DNA of 64,000 nt, from positions 62,001-126,000 of the forward strand of contig NZ_RXMA01000013.1 of the NCBI RefSeq assembly GCF_003966125.1, read 5' to 3'. Positions 47,409 to 55,429 of this stretch are shown piece by piece (the stretch's first letter is position 1; each line of letters starts with the position of its first letter). The position numbers and the translations under genes were made by a program. Under the pieces are notes generated by a model, which worked only from the letters and a program-made list of their open reading frames with translations, had not been told where the DNA came from and made no database searches. The stretch is from Azospirillum griseum. GTDB lineage: Bacteria; Pseudomonadota; Alphaproteobacteria; Azospirillales; Azospirillaceae.

Positions 47409-48181
47409 GGCAAACGGTATCCCCCAAAGGCGCGGGCGGTGAGCAGCCCAGCCAATTCACTGGCAAGGTCGAAATCCGGGTCGGTGGCCAACGCGCTGTC
47501 CCATGCGGCGGCCAGCGTCTGTTGCGCGGCCAGCGCCATCAGAAAGGAGAAGGCCCCGCGCGAGAGCGGATGAAACACCACCGCCATCTCGGGCCGGTGG
47601 ACCAGCAGATGGACCGGCCCGCTGTCGAGCCGGATCTCCTCGTCCGGGGCAGCCTCCTGGTTGCTGCGCCAGATCGCGTCCACCGGATAGGCCGCCGCCA
47701 GCAGCCGTTGCGACGGCAGGGGCGACAGGCGCAGCTCGCCCAGCCGTTCGGGGTCGAGGGTGGCGAGGATCTGCGGGTGCAGCGGTTCCCCGTCGGCGGC
47801 GTGGTACGCGTGGGTCCAGGCGCATTCCAGCCGGGCCACGTCGCTGAGATAGGGCAGTTCGCGCACCGGGGCGTAGCCGGTGAGAAAGGCGGGAAACTCC
47901 GCGCCGATGGTCAGCAGGCTGGCCCGGCGCGGCGGGTGGGCGCGCAGGAAATCCTGCGCCATCCGGTCGAAAAACAACTCCCCCACCAGCCGCCGCACCA
48001 CCGGAAAGCCGTCGCCCAGCGCGCCCGCCAGACCCAGCATGGTGGTGTTGCGGTGGATTGACAGGCGATCGGCCATCGGCGGGCCGCCGCAATCGGCCAG
48101 CGCCCCAACCAACGCGCCGCGCCCGTCGGCGTCAAAGGCGAAATCACGCATCCGCGCCTGGAACTCACGCACCGACCGCAT
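47405..48181 (-). CDS. bufC: BufC, DUF2063 partner protein of the MNIO enzyme
   Basis: 258 aa of the DUF2063 family (HvfC/BufC/GigB). Typical blocks are LSIHRNTTMLGLAGALGDGFPVVRRLVG near 45-72 and FLRAHPPRRASLLTIGAEFPAFL near 83-106. The N-terminal helical part recognises precursor peptides and works with the DUF692 enzyme. Its start overlaps the bufB end by 17 bp and its stop overlaps doxX, so production is tightly coupled. Confidence 0.92.
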   Translation of the reverse strand: MRSVREFQARMRDFAFDADGRGALVGALADCGGPPMADRLSIHRNTTMLGLAGALGDGFPVVRRLVGELFFDRMAQDFLRAHPPRRASLLTIGAEFPAFLTGYAPVRELPYLSDVARLECAWTHAYHAADGEPLHPQILATLDPERLGELRLSPLPSQRLLAAAYPVDAIWRSNQEAAPDEEIRLDSGPVHLLVHRPEMAVVFHPLSRGAFSFLMALAAQQTLAAAWDSALATDPDFDLASELAGLLTARAFGGYRLP

Positions 48182-49136
48182 CGCGCACCTCCGGTGTTGG
48201 GGTGGGCGTTGCCAGCGCCGCGCCGGTTTCGGCGGCGGCTGTTTCAGCGGCTGCGGCTTCCGCGTCGGCGCGCGCGGCCTCGTCGCACAGCACGTCCAGC
48301 GGCGGGATGTCGCTGTCCCATTCGATCAGGGTCGGGCGCGCGCCGATGCGGGCCACCGCCGCGCGGTAGAGCGCCCACACCTCCGGGATCACGCGCGATC
48401 CGTGATCGTCGATGCGCAGGCTGGTCCCGTCCGGGAACCTGCGGTGGTGATGCCCGGCGAGGTGATATTCGCCCACCGCCCCCGCCGGGATGGCGTCAAG
48501 ATAGGTCAGCGGGTCGGCCCCGATGTTGTGGGCGCAGACGAACAGGTTGTTGACGTCCAGCAGGATGCCGCAACCGGTGCGGCGGGTCAGTTCGGCCAGA
48601 AATTCGGCCTCCGGGATCGGGCTGTTGGCGTAGCGGATGTAGGCCGACGGGTTTTCGATCAGGATCGGGCGACGCAACCGCTCCTGCACCCGGTCGATGC
48701 GGGCGGCGACGTGGGCCAGCGTGGCGGGGGTGTAGGGGATCGGCAGCAGATCGTTCAGGTGGACGCCGTCGCTCTGGCTCCAGGCCAGATGCTCCGACAC
48801 CAGCGCCGGACGGCTGCGCTCCACCACGCGGGCCAGCGCGTCGAGGTGATCCTCGTCCAGCGGCGTCGCCCCGCCCAACGACAGGCCGACGCCATGAACC
48901 GTCACCGGGTAATGCTCGCGCAGGGCCGCCAACCAGCGGTGCGGCGGACCGCCCGCGCCCATGTAATTCTCGGCGTGGATTTCCAGGAAGGCGACCGGGG
49001 GACGGCTGTCCAGCAGCAACGCCGCGTGCCGCGCCTTCAGCCCGATCCCGGCCAGAGCGGGCGGCGGGGCGGGGTGATCGGCGGCGCGGTCCGTCGGGCG
49101 GACCAGCGCAGCGGCATGGGCGGTGCGGAAAGGCAT
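48165..49136 (-). CDS. bufB: BufB, DUF692/MNIO peptide-modifying enzyme
   Basis: 323 aa. This multinuclear non-heme iron enzyme (MNIO) oxidises cysteines of a precursor peptide, as shown for bufferins and methanobactin. Metal-ligand motifs of the family are all present: GIGLKARH near 31, FLEIHAENYMG near 50, SEHLAW near 115, ENPSAYI, LDVNNLFVCAHN, YHLAGHHH, DDHGSRV and LIEWDSDIP. GGGGGA precedes the ATG, which lies 24 bp after the bufA stop. A long Ala/Glu-rich tail after about residue 290 is extra. Confidence 0.95.
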   Translation of the reverse strand: MPFRTAHAAALVRPTDRAADHPAPPPALAGIGLKARHAALLLDSRPPVAFLEIHAENYMGAGGPPHRWLAALREHYPVTVHGVGLSLGGATPLDEDHLDALARVVERSRPALVSEHLAWSQSDGVHLNDLLPIPYTPATLAHVAARIDRVQERLRRPILIENPSAYIRYANSPIPEAEFLAELTRRTGCGILLDVNNLFVCAHNIGADPLTYLDAIPAGAVGEYHLAGHHHRRFPDGTSLRIDDHGSRVIPEVWALYRAAVARIGARPTLIEWDSDIPPLDVLCDEAARADAEAAAAETAAAETGAALATPTPTPEVRDAVGA

Positions 49137-49160
49137 GCGCGGGTCCCCCGGTCGTGACGA

Positions 49161-49448
49161 TCAGCCCGCCTTCGGGGTCACGCTGGCACCAACCAGCTTG
49201 CCGCAGGTCCCCTTGGGAACCAGCAGGAAGGCGTGGCCTTCGCCGTCCTTCTTCGAAGTGCCGGCGCAGGACGAGGTCGGGGTCTGGCAATCGTTCATCC
49301 CGGCCTTGGCGATGCCATAGCATTTTTCCTTTTCGTCAGCGGCCTGCGCAGTCCCGACGCTCGCCCCGGCCAGCGCGGCGGTGATGGCGGTGGCAGCGAT
49401 CAGGCTGGCGAGCGTGGTCTTGTTGGCGGTCTTGGCGGCGGTGGTCAT
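49161..49448 (-). CDS. bufA: BufA, bufferin-type precursor peptide (DUF2282)
   Basis: 95 aa; AGGAA lies 7 nt before the ATG at 49448, which is preferred over an ATG 15 bp upstream. A signal peptide (residues 1-36, ending GTAQA) is followed by a short mature part with four cysteines at 43, 54, 61 and 82 ([22 protein letters not shown]). This is the DUF2282 pattern of bufferin A1/GigP. Such peptides are modified by BufB-BufC, exported and bind copper. The neighbours confirm the assignment. Copper as the metal here is inferred from the family. Confidence 0.93.
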   Translation of the reverse strand: MTTAAKTANKTTLASLIAATAITAALAGASVGTAQAADEKEKCYGIAKAGMNDCQTPTSSCAGTSKKDGEGHAFLLVPKGTCGKLVGASVTPKAG

Positions 49449-49521
49449 GGCGGCGTTCCTCATTGGGCTGTTGCGATGACCGAACTGTGGCAGATCAAAC
49501 GGCTCCTGTGAAATGCCGGGG

Positions 49522-49540
49522 GGCTATCAATTCCATAGCC
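49522..49540. promoter_or_regulatory. Inverted repeat upstream of bufA (LysR-type box or operator)
   Basis: GGCTAT-CAATTCC-ATAGCC is a perfect 6-bp repeat over 7 bp. Its inner part TATCAATTCCATA has the T-N11-A form of LysR-type sites. It lies 74-92 bp upstream of the bufA ATG and just downstream of a LysR gene. It is a good candidate for metal- or LysR-dependent control. Confidence 0.5.
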
Positions 49541-49592
49541 GCCGGGAATGACGATCACGATCCGATCACAGGCGCGTGAGCGCTTTTGCGCG

Positions 49593-50489
49593 TCACTCCT
49601 GACCGTCACCAAAGGCACCGATCAGGAAATCCACAAACGCGCGCAGCTTCGGCGCGACGTGCTGGCGCGACGGATAGACCACGTGCAGCGTGGTGTCCAC
49701 CGTCCGCCAATCCGTCAGCACGGCCCGCAACCGCCCCTGCGCCAGATCCTCCGCCACATAGGGCACGGGAATCAAGCTGACACCCAACCCAGCGCGCAGC
49801 GCGTCGCGCACGGCCAGGCTGGAGGAAACGGAGTATTGCCCCAGCACGGGGATCCGCTCCACCCGCCCATCCTTGCGAAACTCCCACACATCGGCATGTC
49901 CGGACAGGCTGAAACGTATGGCGTTCAACCCCTTCACATCGGCGGGCGTCCGTGGCTCACCATGGCTGGCGAAGTAGGAGGGTGCCCCGCACAGCGCGTG
50001 GCGCATAACCGCCAGCTTGCGCGCCACCAGACTGGAATCGTCCAAATGATCGGTGCCGCGAATGGCCATGTCAAAACCTTCACGCACAATGTCCACACGA
50101 CGGTCATCCAAGTGCAAATCAAGAATCAAACCAGGATGCGCCATCAGAAAGCCCGGAATGGCCGTCGACAGCCGGGTCAGCGTCACCGTCATCGGCGCAC
50201 TGACACGCAGGGTGCCGGTCGGGGCGGTTTTGACCGGACACAGCACCCGGTCGGCGTCGGCCAGCGCGTCCAGACCGCGCGTCACATGCTCCAGATAGGC
50301 GCGCCCCTCGACGGTCAGGGCCATGCGCCGGGTGGTGCGATGGATCAGACGGACACCGACATGGGCCTCCAGTTCGGCAATGTTCTTGCTGACGGCGGGC
50401 GGCGACAGACCCAACCGACGCGCGGCGGCGGCAAAACTGTTCAGTTCCGCCACGTGGCGGAAAACCTGCAGGGCGGTGAGGCGATCCAT
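49593..50489 (-). CDS. LysR-family transcriptional regulator
   Basis: 298 aa from the ATG at 50489 (MDRLTALQVF, a common LysR opening); an ATG 39 bp upstream is possible. The winged helix is at about residues 15-60 (FAAAARRLGLSPPAVSKNIAELEAHVG is typical) followed by the substrate-binding domain. It is divergent from a nitroreductase and a DMT exporter and likely regulates them. Its gene also precedes bufA on the same strand, 144 bp away, so control of bufA is possible. Confidence 0.92.
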   Translation of the reverse strand: MDRLTALQVFRHVAELNSFAAAARRLGLSPPAVSKNIAELEAHVGVRLIHRTTRRMALTVEGRAYLEHVTRGLDALADADRVLCPVKTAPTGTLRVSAPMTVTLTRLSTAIPGFLMAHPGLILDLHLDDRRVDIVREGFDMAIRGTDHLDDSSLVARKLAVMRHALCGAPSYFASHGEPRTPADVKGLNAIRFSLSGHADVWEFRKDGRVERIPVLGQYSVSSSLAVRDALRAGLGVSLIPVPYVAEDLAQGRLRAVLTDWRTVDTTLHVVYPSRQHVAPKLRAFVDFLIGAFGDGQE

Positions 50490-50596
50490 TTCATTATTCG
50501 CTGTTGGAAAAGAATTTCTTTCAGACATAGCGCATTATCGCCTGATGGTGAATTCGCTATCCGTTGGGCATCCGTCGTCCCATCGGGATACCGCCC

Positions 50597-51211
50597 ATGC
50601 CACATCCATCCATCGCCCTCATCGACACGCGCGTCTCCGCCAACCACTTCGATCCCGCGCGCGCGGTGACGGAGTCCGAGATCGCCGAATTGATCCGTCT
50701 GGCGACCCGCGCCCCCACCGCCTACAATTTGCAAAATTGGCGATTCATCGCCGTTCGCACGGCGGAACGGAAGGCAGACTTGCGCGCCTTGGCTCACGAT
50801 CAGGCCAAAGTGACCGACGCCGCCGTCACCGTCATCATCTGCGGTCAGCGGCCCGACGCCGACACCCTGCACGACCGACTGCGCCCGTTCGTTGAGAGCG
50901 GCCACATGCCCGACGCGATGGCCGCCGGGTGGACCCGCAGCGCGCGGACGCAATACGCCGACCCGCAAAACGCCCGCGACGAAGCGGTGCGCTCCGCCAG
51001 CCTGGGAGCGGCGACGCTGATGCACGCGGCGGCGGCAATGGGGCTGGCGTCCGGGCCGATGGTCGGGTTCGATGCCGCCGGGGTGGCGCGCGCCTTCGCT
51101 CTGGCCGAGGATGAAGTGCCGGTGATGCTGCTGGCCATCGGCCGCGCCGCCCCCGGCAACTGGCCGCAGAAACCGCGCCGCCCCGTCACCGAGGTGTTGA
51201 CCTTCTCATGA
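50597..51211 (+). CDS. Nitroreductase-family FMN protein
   Basis: 204 aa. The N-terminal SANHFDPARAVTESEIAELIRLATRAPTAYN pattern, with the Arg-Ala-Pro-Thr FMN phosphate site, and the C-terminal ALAEDEVPVMLLAIGR are typical of NfsB/NfnB-like reductases. The substrate is unknown; family members reduce nitroaromatics, quinones or similar compounds. The stop overlaps the next gene (ATGA). It faces the LysR regulator. Confidence 0.88.
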   Translation: MPHPSIALIDTRVSANHFDPARAVTESEIAELIRLATRAPTAYNLQNWRFIAVRTAERKADLRALAHDQAKVTDAAVTVIICGQRPDADTLHDRLRPFVESGHMPDAMAAGWTRSARTQYADPQNARDEAVRSASLGAATLMHAAAAMGLASGPMVGFDAAGVARAFALAEDEVPVMLLAIGRAAPGNWPQKPRRPVTEVLTFS

Positions 51212-52065
51212 AAATGCCTGCATCCGATCTGGCCTTGACGGCGATTGCCCCCGCCATCTGGGGCAGCACCTACATCGTCACCACCGAATTTTTGGCGGGC
51301 TTCCCGCCGCTGGCGGTGGCGACGCTGCGCGCCTTGCCCGCCGGGCTGCTGCTGCTTCTGATCGTCCGCCGCCTGCCGACGGGGATCTGGTGGCTGCGGG
51401 TGATGGCGCTGGGGGCGTTCAACTTCTCCATCTTCTGGACCATGCTGTTCGTCTCGGCCTACCGTCTGCCCGGCGGCGTGGCGGCGACGGTGGGGGCGGT
51501 GCAGCCCTTGATCGTCGTGTTCCTCGCCTCCCTGCTGCTGGGCAGCCCGATCCGCCCGCTGTCGGTGCTGGCGGCGTTGGTCGGGCTGGGCGGGGTCGCG
51601 CTGTTGGTGCTGACGCCAAACGCGGCGCTGGACCCGGTGGGGGTGGCGGCGGGGTTGGCCGGGGCGCTGTCGATGGCCTGCGGCACGGTGTTGACGCGCA
51701 AATGGCAGCCGCCGGTGTCGCTGCTGACCTTCACCGCGTGGCAGTTGACCGCCGGGGGTCTGCTGTTGATCCCGGTGGTGGCGCTGGTTGCCCCACCCCC
51801 ACCGATGCCGACCGTCACCAACCTGTTGGGTCTGGCGTGGTTGGGGCTGATCGGGGCCGCCCTGACCTATGTGCTGTGGTTCCGGGGGGTGGCCCGGCTG
51901 GAGTCGGCGGCGGTGGCCTCGTTGGGATTTCTCAGCCCGGTAACGGCGGTTTTGCTGGGTTGGCTTTGCCTTGACCAGAGCCTGACCCCGGTTCAGATCG
52001 CCGGGGTGGCCCTGGTCATCGCCAGCATCGCGGCGGGGCAACGGGTCAACCGCCAACCCCGCTGA
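51208..52065 (+). CDS. EamA/DMT-superfamily exporter
   Basis: 285 aa with about ten helices in two EamA repeats. The opening TAIAPAIWGSTYIVTTEFL is characteristic. ATGA coupling with the nitroreductase suggests a joint detoxification or efflux role under the divergent LysR protein. The substrate is unknown. Confidence 0.9.
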   Translation: MKMPASDLALTAIAPAIWGSTYIVTTEFLAGFPPLAVATLRALPAGLLLLLIVRRLPTGIWWLRVMALGAFNFSIFWTMLFVSAYRLPGGVAATVGAVQPLIVVFLASLLLGSPIRPLSVLAALVGLGGVALLVLTPNAALDPVGVAAGLAGALSMACGTVLTRKWQPPVSLLTFTAWQLTAGGLLLIPVVALVAPPPPMPTVTNLLGLAWLGLIGAALTYVLWFRGVARLESAAVASLGFLSPVTAVLLGWLCLDQSLTPVQIAGVALVIASIAAGQRVNRQPR

Positions 52066-52086
52066 CCATCGTTCAGCCGACCGCGT

Positions 52087-53154
52087 TCACCCGCCCAGAC
52101 GGTGCGACGTGACCGGTTCCAGATCGCCGCGCCAGTCGCGGATCTCGGCCTCCACCCGTTCGGCGGCGCGCTGGTCGCGGAAGCGTTTGCGCACGCGGCC
52201 GTTCGCCCCGCGCGCCTGCATCGCCAACAGGCGGGCCTCGACCTCCGGATCGCTGGCGATGGCCTGACGCCAGCGCTCCAGCCGGATTTCCACCACGGCG
52301 TCCACAATGCCCTGCGTGCCGGGGCGGCGGCCCAGCTTGGCGACGCTGGGGGCGAGGCGGGCGGCGGCGGACGCAGCAACCTCGGCGGGCATGGCGGGGA
52401 AGACGTTGCGCACGGCCATGGCGATGGAGGCCTTGACGTCCTCCTCCTGCTCGCGCGCCTGGGCGTGACGGCCCTGGCGGCTTTCGGCGCGCGCGTGGCG
52501 CTTGGCCTGCCACGCCACCACCTCGGCGGCGATGGCCTGCGCGTCCTCGTCCAACCACACCGCCGCGTCGGTGCCGTTGCCGCCCACCTGACTCAGGATG
52601 CGGCGGGCGGCGTCGGGGGTTTCGGAATCCTCCGTCGTCACGATCTGGACCAGACGCAACGCCGTCAGCGATTTCAGCGAACGTTCACGCCCCGGATCGG
52701 TCGCCAACAGGGAGGAACGGGCGAGCGCATCGCTGCCCAACAGGGCCTGAAGCACCTCCAGGTCGCTGCGCGTCCAGCGGCGGGAGGCCACCAGCCGGTC
52801 CACCCGGTCCTTTCGGCGCTCGCGCACCACGCGCGGGTCGTCCTGGTCGCCGGTGATGAGCGCCCACACCCCCGCCGTCCAGCGGGCAATCGCCCAGTCG
52901 CAACGCGGCGGCAGCGGCGCGTCGGTGGGAAAGCGCGGGCCGTTTTCGCCCTCCACCGCCCGATTCCAGACGGTGGCCGCGCGCAAACAGCCCTCCTCCG
53001 GCGACCGCCACGGTTCGCCCGATTGGGAATAGAACGCCCCGCCGCTGGGGCTGCGCGACAGGTTGGCCCATCCGGCGACCTCAACGGCGAGGCGTTCCGG
53101 CATATCCGCCGGGCGCGGCCACGCGCCCAGCGTCATCACTCGATCCGACGACAT
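52087..53154 (-). CDS. Uncharacterised protein, possible DUF2293 domain at the C terminus
   Basis: 355 aa with AAGGAG before the ATG at 53154. It has no signal peptide and no membrane helix. The N-terminal two-thirds is unrecognised and rich in Arg, Asp and Glu. Residues about 245-345 (AVRNVFPAMPAEVAASAAARL, then charged helices) faintly resemble DUF2293, which is linked to nucleic-acid associated proteins. This match is weak. The gene stands alone, convergent with the DMT exporter. Confidence 0.55.
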   Translation of the reverse strand: MSSDRVMTLGAWPRPADMPERLAVEVAGWANLSRSPSGGAFYSQSGEPWRSPEEGCLRAATVWNRAVEGENGPRFPTDAPLPPRCDWAIARWTAGVWALITGDQDDPRVVRERRKDRVDRLVASRRWTRSDLEVLQALLGSDALARSSLLATDPGRERSLKSLTALRLVQIVTTEDSETPDAARRILSQVGGNGTDAAVWLDEDAQAIAAEVVAWQAKRHARAESRQGRHAQAREQEEDVKASIAMAVRNVFPAMPAEVAASAAARLAPSVAKLGRRPGTQGIVDAVVEIRLERWRQAIASDPEVEARLLAMQARGANGRVRKRFRDQRAAERVEAEIRDWRGDLEPVTSHRLGG

Positions 53155-53286
53155 GCATGCTCCTTGTTGGCGGCGACCCTAACACAGCCGGGCCGCTCCG
53201 CCCAACCGGCCAACCGCCATGGCCGCAATGCCGATTGCGCAAGTTCGGTCAGGCGGGCGGGCGATCCACCGGGTAGGGTGTGGGTC

Positions 53287-54228
53287 ATGCCCGGAGACAA
53301 CGCCTTGACCACGCCCAAGCCCACGCCCACCCCCACGCCCACACCAACCGCCGCCCAACGCTACCGCGCCCGCTTCCAGCGGGTGTTGCGCCACATTGAC
53401 GATCATCCGGACGGGGACTTGAGCGTCGCGGCGTTGAGCGCCGTCGCCGCCTTTTCCCCGCACCACTTCCACCGGCAATTCACCGCCCTGTTCGGGATCG
53501 GGATCCACCGCTGCGTCCAGCTTCTGCGCTTCAAGCGGGCGGGGCATCGGCTGGCCTTCCGCACCGATCCGATCCTGACCATCGCGCTCGACGCCGGGTA
53601 TGACGGGCCGGAAGCCTTCGCCCGTGCCTTCAAACGCTGCGTCGGCCAATCCCCCAGCGCCTTCCGCGCCGCGCCCGATTGGGCGGCGTGGCGGGCGGTT
53701 CAATCCGATTTGCTGCCCATCGAAAGGTTCACCATGACCGACCAGCCCCCTCCCGACGCGACCGACATCCGGATCATCACCGTGCCGGACATCCCGGTGG
53801 CCGTTCTGGAGCATCGCGGCGATCCCGCGCGGATCGGCGACAGCGTGCGCCGCTTCATCGACTGGCGCAAAGCCAACGGCTTGCCGCCCCAGCGCCACGC
53901 CACCTACAACATCCTGCACGACGATCCGGAGCAGGTGCCGCCCGACGATTTCCGCCTGGACCTGTGCGTGGCAACCGACCGGGCGGTGGAGCCGAATCCC
54001 GACGGCGTCCGCACCGGCGTCATCCCCGGCGGGCGCTGCGCCACCCTGCGCCATGTCGGGTCGGAGGCCGGGTTGCGCGCCGCCCTGCTCCACCTGTACC
54101 GCGATTGGCTGCCCGCCAGCGGCGAGGAGCCGGGCGACGCCCCGCCCTACCTTCAGCGCGTCCGCTTTTTCCCCGACGTGCCGGAGACGGAGGCTGTGAC
54201 CGACCTGTTCCTGCCCCTGGCCGGATGA
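53287..54228 (+). CDS. AraC-family regulator with GyrI-like effector domain
   Basis: 313 aa from the ATG at 53287. The N terminus carries a Pro-Thr repeat (KPTPTPTPTPT), then two AraC helix-turn-helix motifs (about 30-130, LSVAALSAVAAFSPHHFHRQF and the second around LDAGYDGPEAFARAFKR), then a GyrI/SoxS-type small-molecule binding domain (about 155-313). Such proteins (for example Rob- and BmrR-like) sense drugs or stress compounds. The gene is alone on plus and convergent with the next gene. Confidence 0.9.
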   Translation: MPGDNALTTPKPTPTPTPTPTAAQRYRARFQRVLRHIDDHPDGDLSVAALSAVAAFSPHHFHRQFTALFGIGIHRCVQLLRFKRAGHRLAFRTDPILTIALDAGYDGPEAFARAFKRCVGQSPSAFRAAPDWAAWRAVQSDLLPIERFTMTDQPPPDATDIRIITVPDIPVAVLEHRGDPARIGDSVRRFIDWRKANGLPPQRHATYNILHDDPEQVPPDDFRLDLCVATDRAVEPNPDGVRTGVIPGGRCATLRHVGSEAGLRAALLHLYRDWLPASGEEPGDAPPYLQRVRFFPDVPETEAVTDLFLPLAG

Positions 54229-54250
54229 ACCAAGGAGCGAGGCCCCGCGT

Positions 54251-55336
54251 TCAGTCGGTGGACACGCGGCGGCAACGGCGCTTCAGCAGGTCCATCGCCG
54301 CGTCCACCGCCTCGCCGGTCAGCGGGAACAGGCGGTCGTCCATCGTGCGGCCATCGCCGTCGGCGGCGCGGATGTGCAGCCCCTCCCCGGTGTCCACCAC
54401 CGAGACGTCCACCACCCCGTCGGCGGTTTCCTGGCTGGCGACGTCGAGGAAATCGGCCAGTTCGTTCAGGCCGGAATCGGCCTGCCATTCGGCTTCGGCG
54501 GTGAAATCCAGCAGATCGTTCAGACCGCCGATCGGCTCGCAGCGGCGGACCCGGCGGTCGGCGCTGCGCACGGCCTCGGTGAAGCGGTCGAGCGCCGCAC
54601 GGACGCGGGCCTCCTCCTCCGGGTCAAGCTCCGCCTCGGGTGCGTTGTCGATGCCGAGATTCAGGGGGTCGGGCAGCGTTTCCCCTGCCCCCTCCAGCCC
54701 ATCACCGCTTTCCTCGACCAGACCGACGACGGCGACGAAGCGCGGCGAAGCGGCCTCGGCGTCCGCGACCAAATCCTGGCGTTGGGCGTAGGCGACGGCG
54801 TCATCGACCGAGGTCAGCAAATGGTTGAGGAAGGCGCGGCGGTCGGCGGCCTCCAGATAGGACAGCGCTTCGGGGTCGAGCCACAGCGGCAACAGGCGGG
54901 TGTCCGCCGCGTTCTCCAGCAAGCCGGAATCGTCCAACCCCTCTTCGATGGCCTCGATGGTCGGCGGTGCGCTGAGGTCGCCCTCCACCTCCGCCGCCAA
55001 CCAGAACAGCGTCACAGTGGACAGATCGCCATACTGGTCGGTGCGCTGGACGGATTCGGCGAAGGCCTCCACCTCGTCCAGGAAATTGTATTGCTCATCC
55101 TCGCGCAGCTTGCCCAGGGCGGCTTCGATCACCGCCTGCCGCCCGGCGTCCAGCACCTCGTCCAGCAGCAGACCAAAGCGCTGGTCGGCGGTGCGCCACA
55201 GCCGGACGAGACGATCCGCCGGGGTCCCGGCGAAACCGGGTGCTGCCGCTTTGCCGCCCGCGCCCACAAGCGCGCCCCCAACCGCGCCGTTGGCCTTGCC
55301 CGCGCCGCCGCCCGTTCCGTTGCTCCGCTTCGCCAT
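54251..55336 (-). CDS. Uncharacterised acidic protein (361 aa)
   Basis: 361 aa, strongly acidic, without signal peptide or membrane helix. The first about 40 residues are Gly/Ala-rich and likely disordered. Then come repeated helical segments (DQYGDLSTVTLFWLAAEVEG, LEAADRRAFLNHLLTSVDDA). No family is recognised. It is the last gene of a minus-strand run after the MscS-cNMP channel (93 bp away), so it could belong to that module or be independent. Confidence 0.6.
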   Translation of the reverse strand: MAKRSNGTGGGAGKANGAVGGALVGAGGKAAAPGFAGTPADRLVRLWRTADQRFGLLLDEVLDAGRQAVIEAALGKLREDEQYNFLDEVEAFAESVQRTDQYGDLSTVTLFWLAAEVEGDLSAPPTIEAIEEGLDDSGLLENAADTRLLPLWLDPEALSYLEAADRRAFLNHLLTSVDDAVAYAQRQDLVADAEAASPRFVAVVGLVEESGDGLEGAGETLPDPLNLGIDNAPEAELDPEEEARVRAALDRFTEAVRSADRRVRRCEPIGGLNDLLDFTAEAEWQADSGLNELADFLDVASQETADGVVDVSVVDTGEGLHIRAADGDGRTMDDRLFPLTGEAVDAAMDLLKRRCRRVSTD

Positions 55337-55429
55337 GCTGCCCTCGCGCCAGAATTCCAGGGCCGACCATAGGCACCCGGCGGCGCGCTGTCGATGGCGA
55401 TTTCAGGGGTGATTCCGCAGCGGACAGGC

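Noticed and set aside
52102-53286. N-terminal extension of the AraC/GyrI gene back to 52102
   Set aside because: The extension is antisense to the 355-aa gene and has shadow-type composition; the ATG at 53287 fits the domain boundary.
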